DNA of 14,529 nt. It comes from Bulleidia sp. Lineage in GTDB: Bacteria; Bacillota_I; Bacilli_A; Erysipelotrichales; Erysipelotrichaceae. Below are positions 14,514-14,529 of the stretch, piece by piece. The notes below the pieces were generated by a model that saw only the letters and a program-made list of their open reading frames with translations, did not search any database and was not told the origin of the DNA. Every line of letters starts with the position of its first letter. Within the stretch, counting starts at the first letter, position 1. Where the stretch lies: NCBI GenBank assembly GCA_016293365.1, contig JAEDEK010000039.1, positions 1-14,529 on the forward strand. The letters are read 5' to 3'. A program made the translations under genes and the position numbers.

Positions 14514-14529
14514 AAATACCGGAATTCAA

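Overview
The window looks like a low-to-mid GC Bacillota chromosome, possibly Erysipelotrichia. Supporting signs are strong AAGGAG-type ribosome binding sites, many ATGA start/stop overlaps, extended -10 promoters, an ECF transporter A1-A2-T-truA block, and a YclM-like aspartokinase. The taxon is an inference from style and gene content. I see no insertion sequence, phage, tRNA, rRNA, CRISPR array or obvious recent transfer. This is mostly housekeeping DNA with some unusual details.

Layout. (1) 1-1249: the 3' part of a DUF523 gene, translationally coupled to a VanW-family gene, ending in a bidirectional terminator shared with the convergent operon. (2) 1253-4033, minus strand: thrC-thrB-UPF0735, an overlapping operon for the last two steps of threonine synthesis plus a small HTH-like/ACT-domain protein. 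(3) 4034-4129: a 96-bp divergent control region with a perfect inverted repeat. (4) 4130-7580, plus strand: hom-lysC-asd, joined by 4-bp overlaps and closed by a clear terminator. Regions 2 to 4 encode all five enzymes from aspartate to threonine. Feedback-type ACT domains are in the aspartokinase and in UPF0735, while the homoserine dehydrogenase appears to lack its usual ACT tail. (5) 7678-8871: a lone MFS transporter. (6) 8894-10177: an extended -10 promoter, then two unrecognised single-pass membrane proteins separated by a perfect 13-bp stem-loop, then a terminator. (7) 10177-14513: a palindrome-rich intergenic region and promoter, then a HAD-fold gene with degenerate catalytic motifs, ecfA1, ecfA2, ecfT and a truA with an extra C-terminal region of about 110 residues. 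These five genes are closely packed and probably form one operon.

How the genes work together. The aspartate-to-threonine block is a self-contained pathway with a plausible local regulator (UPF0735). The ECF block supplies the shared energising module for vitamin or micronutrient uptake; no substrate-binding S component is present here, so its partners must be encoded elsewhere. The least conventional items are the UPF0735 gene inside the thr operon, the ACT-less Hom, the HAD-like probable pseudoenzyme heading the ECF operon, the extended TruA, and the paired orphan membrane proteins with a hairpin between them.
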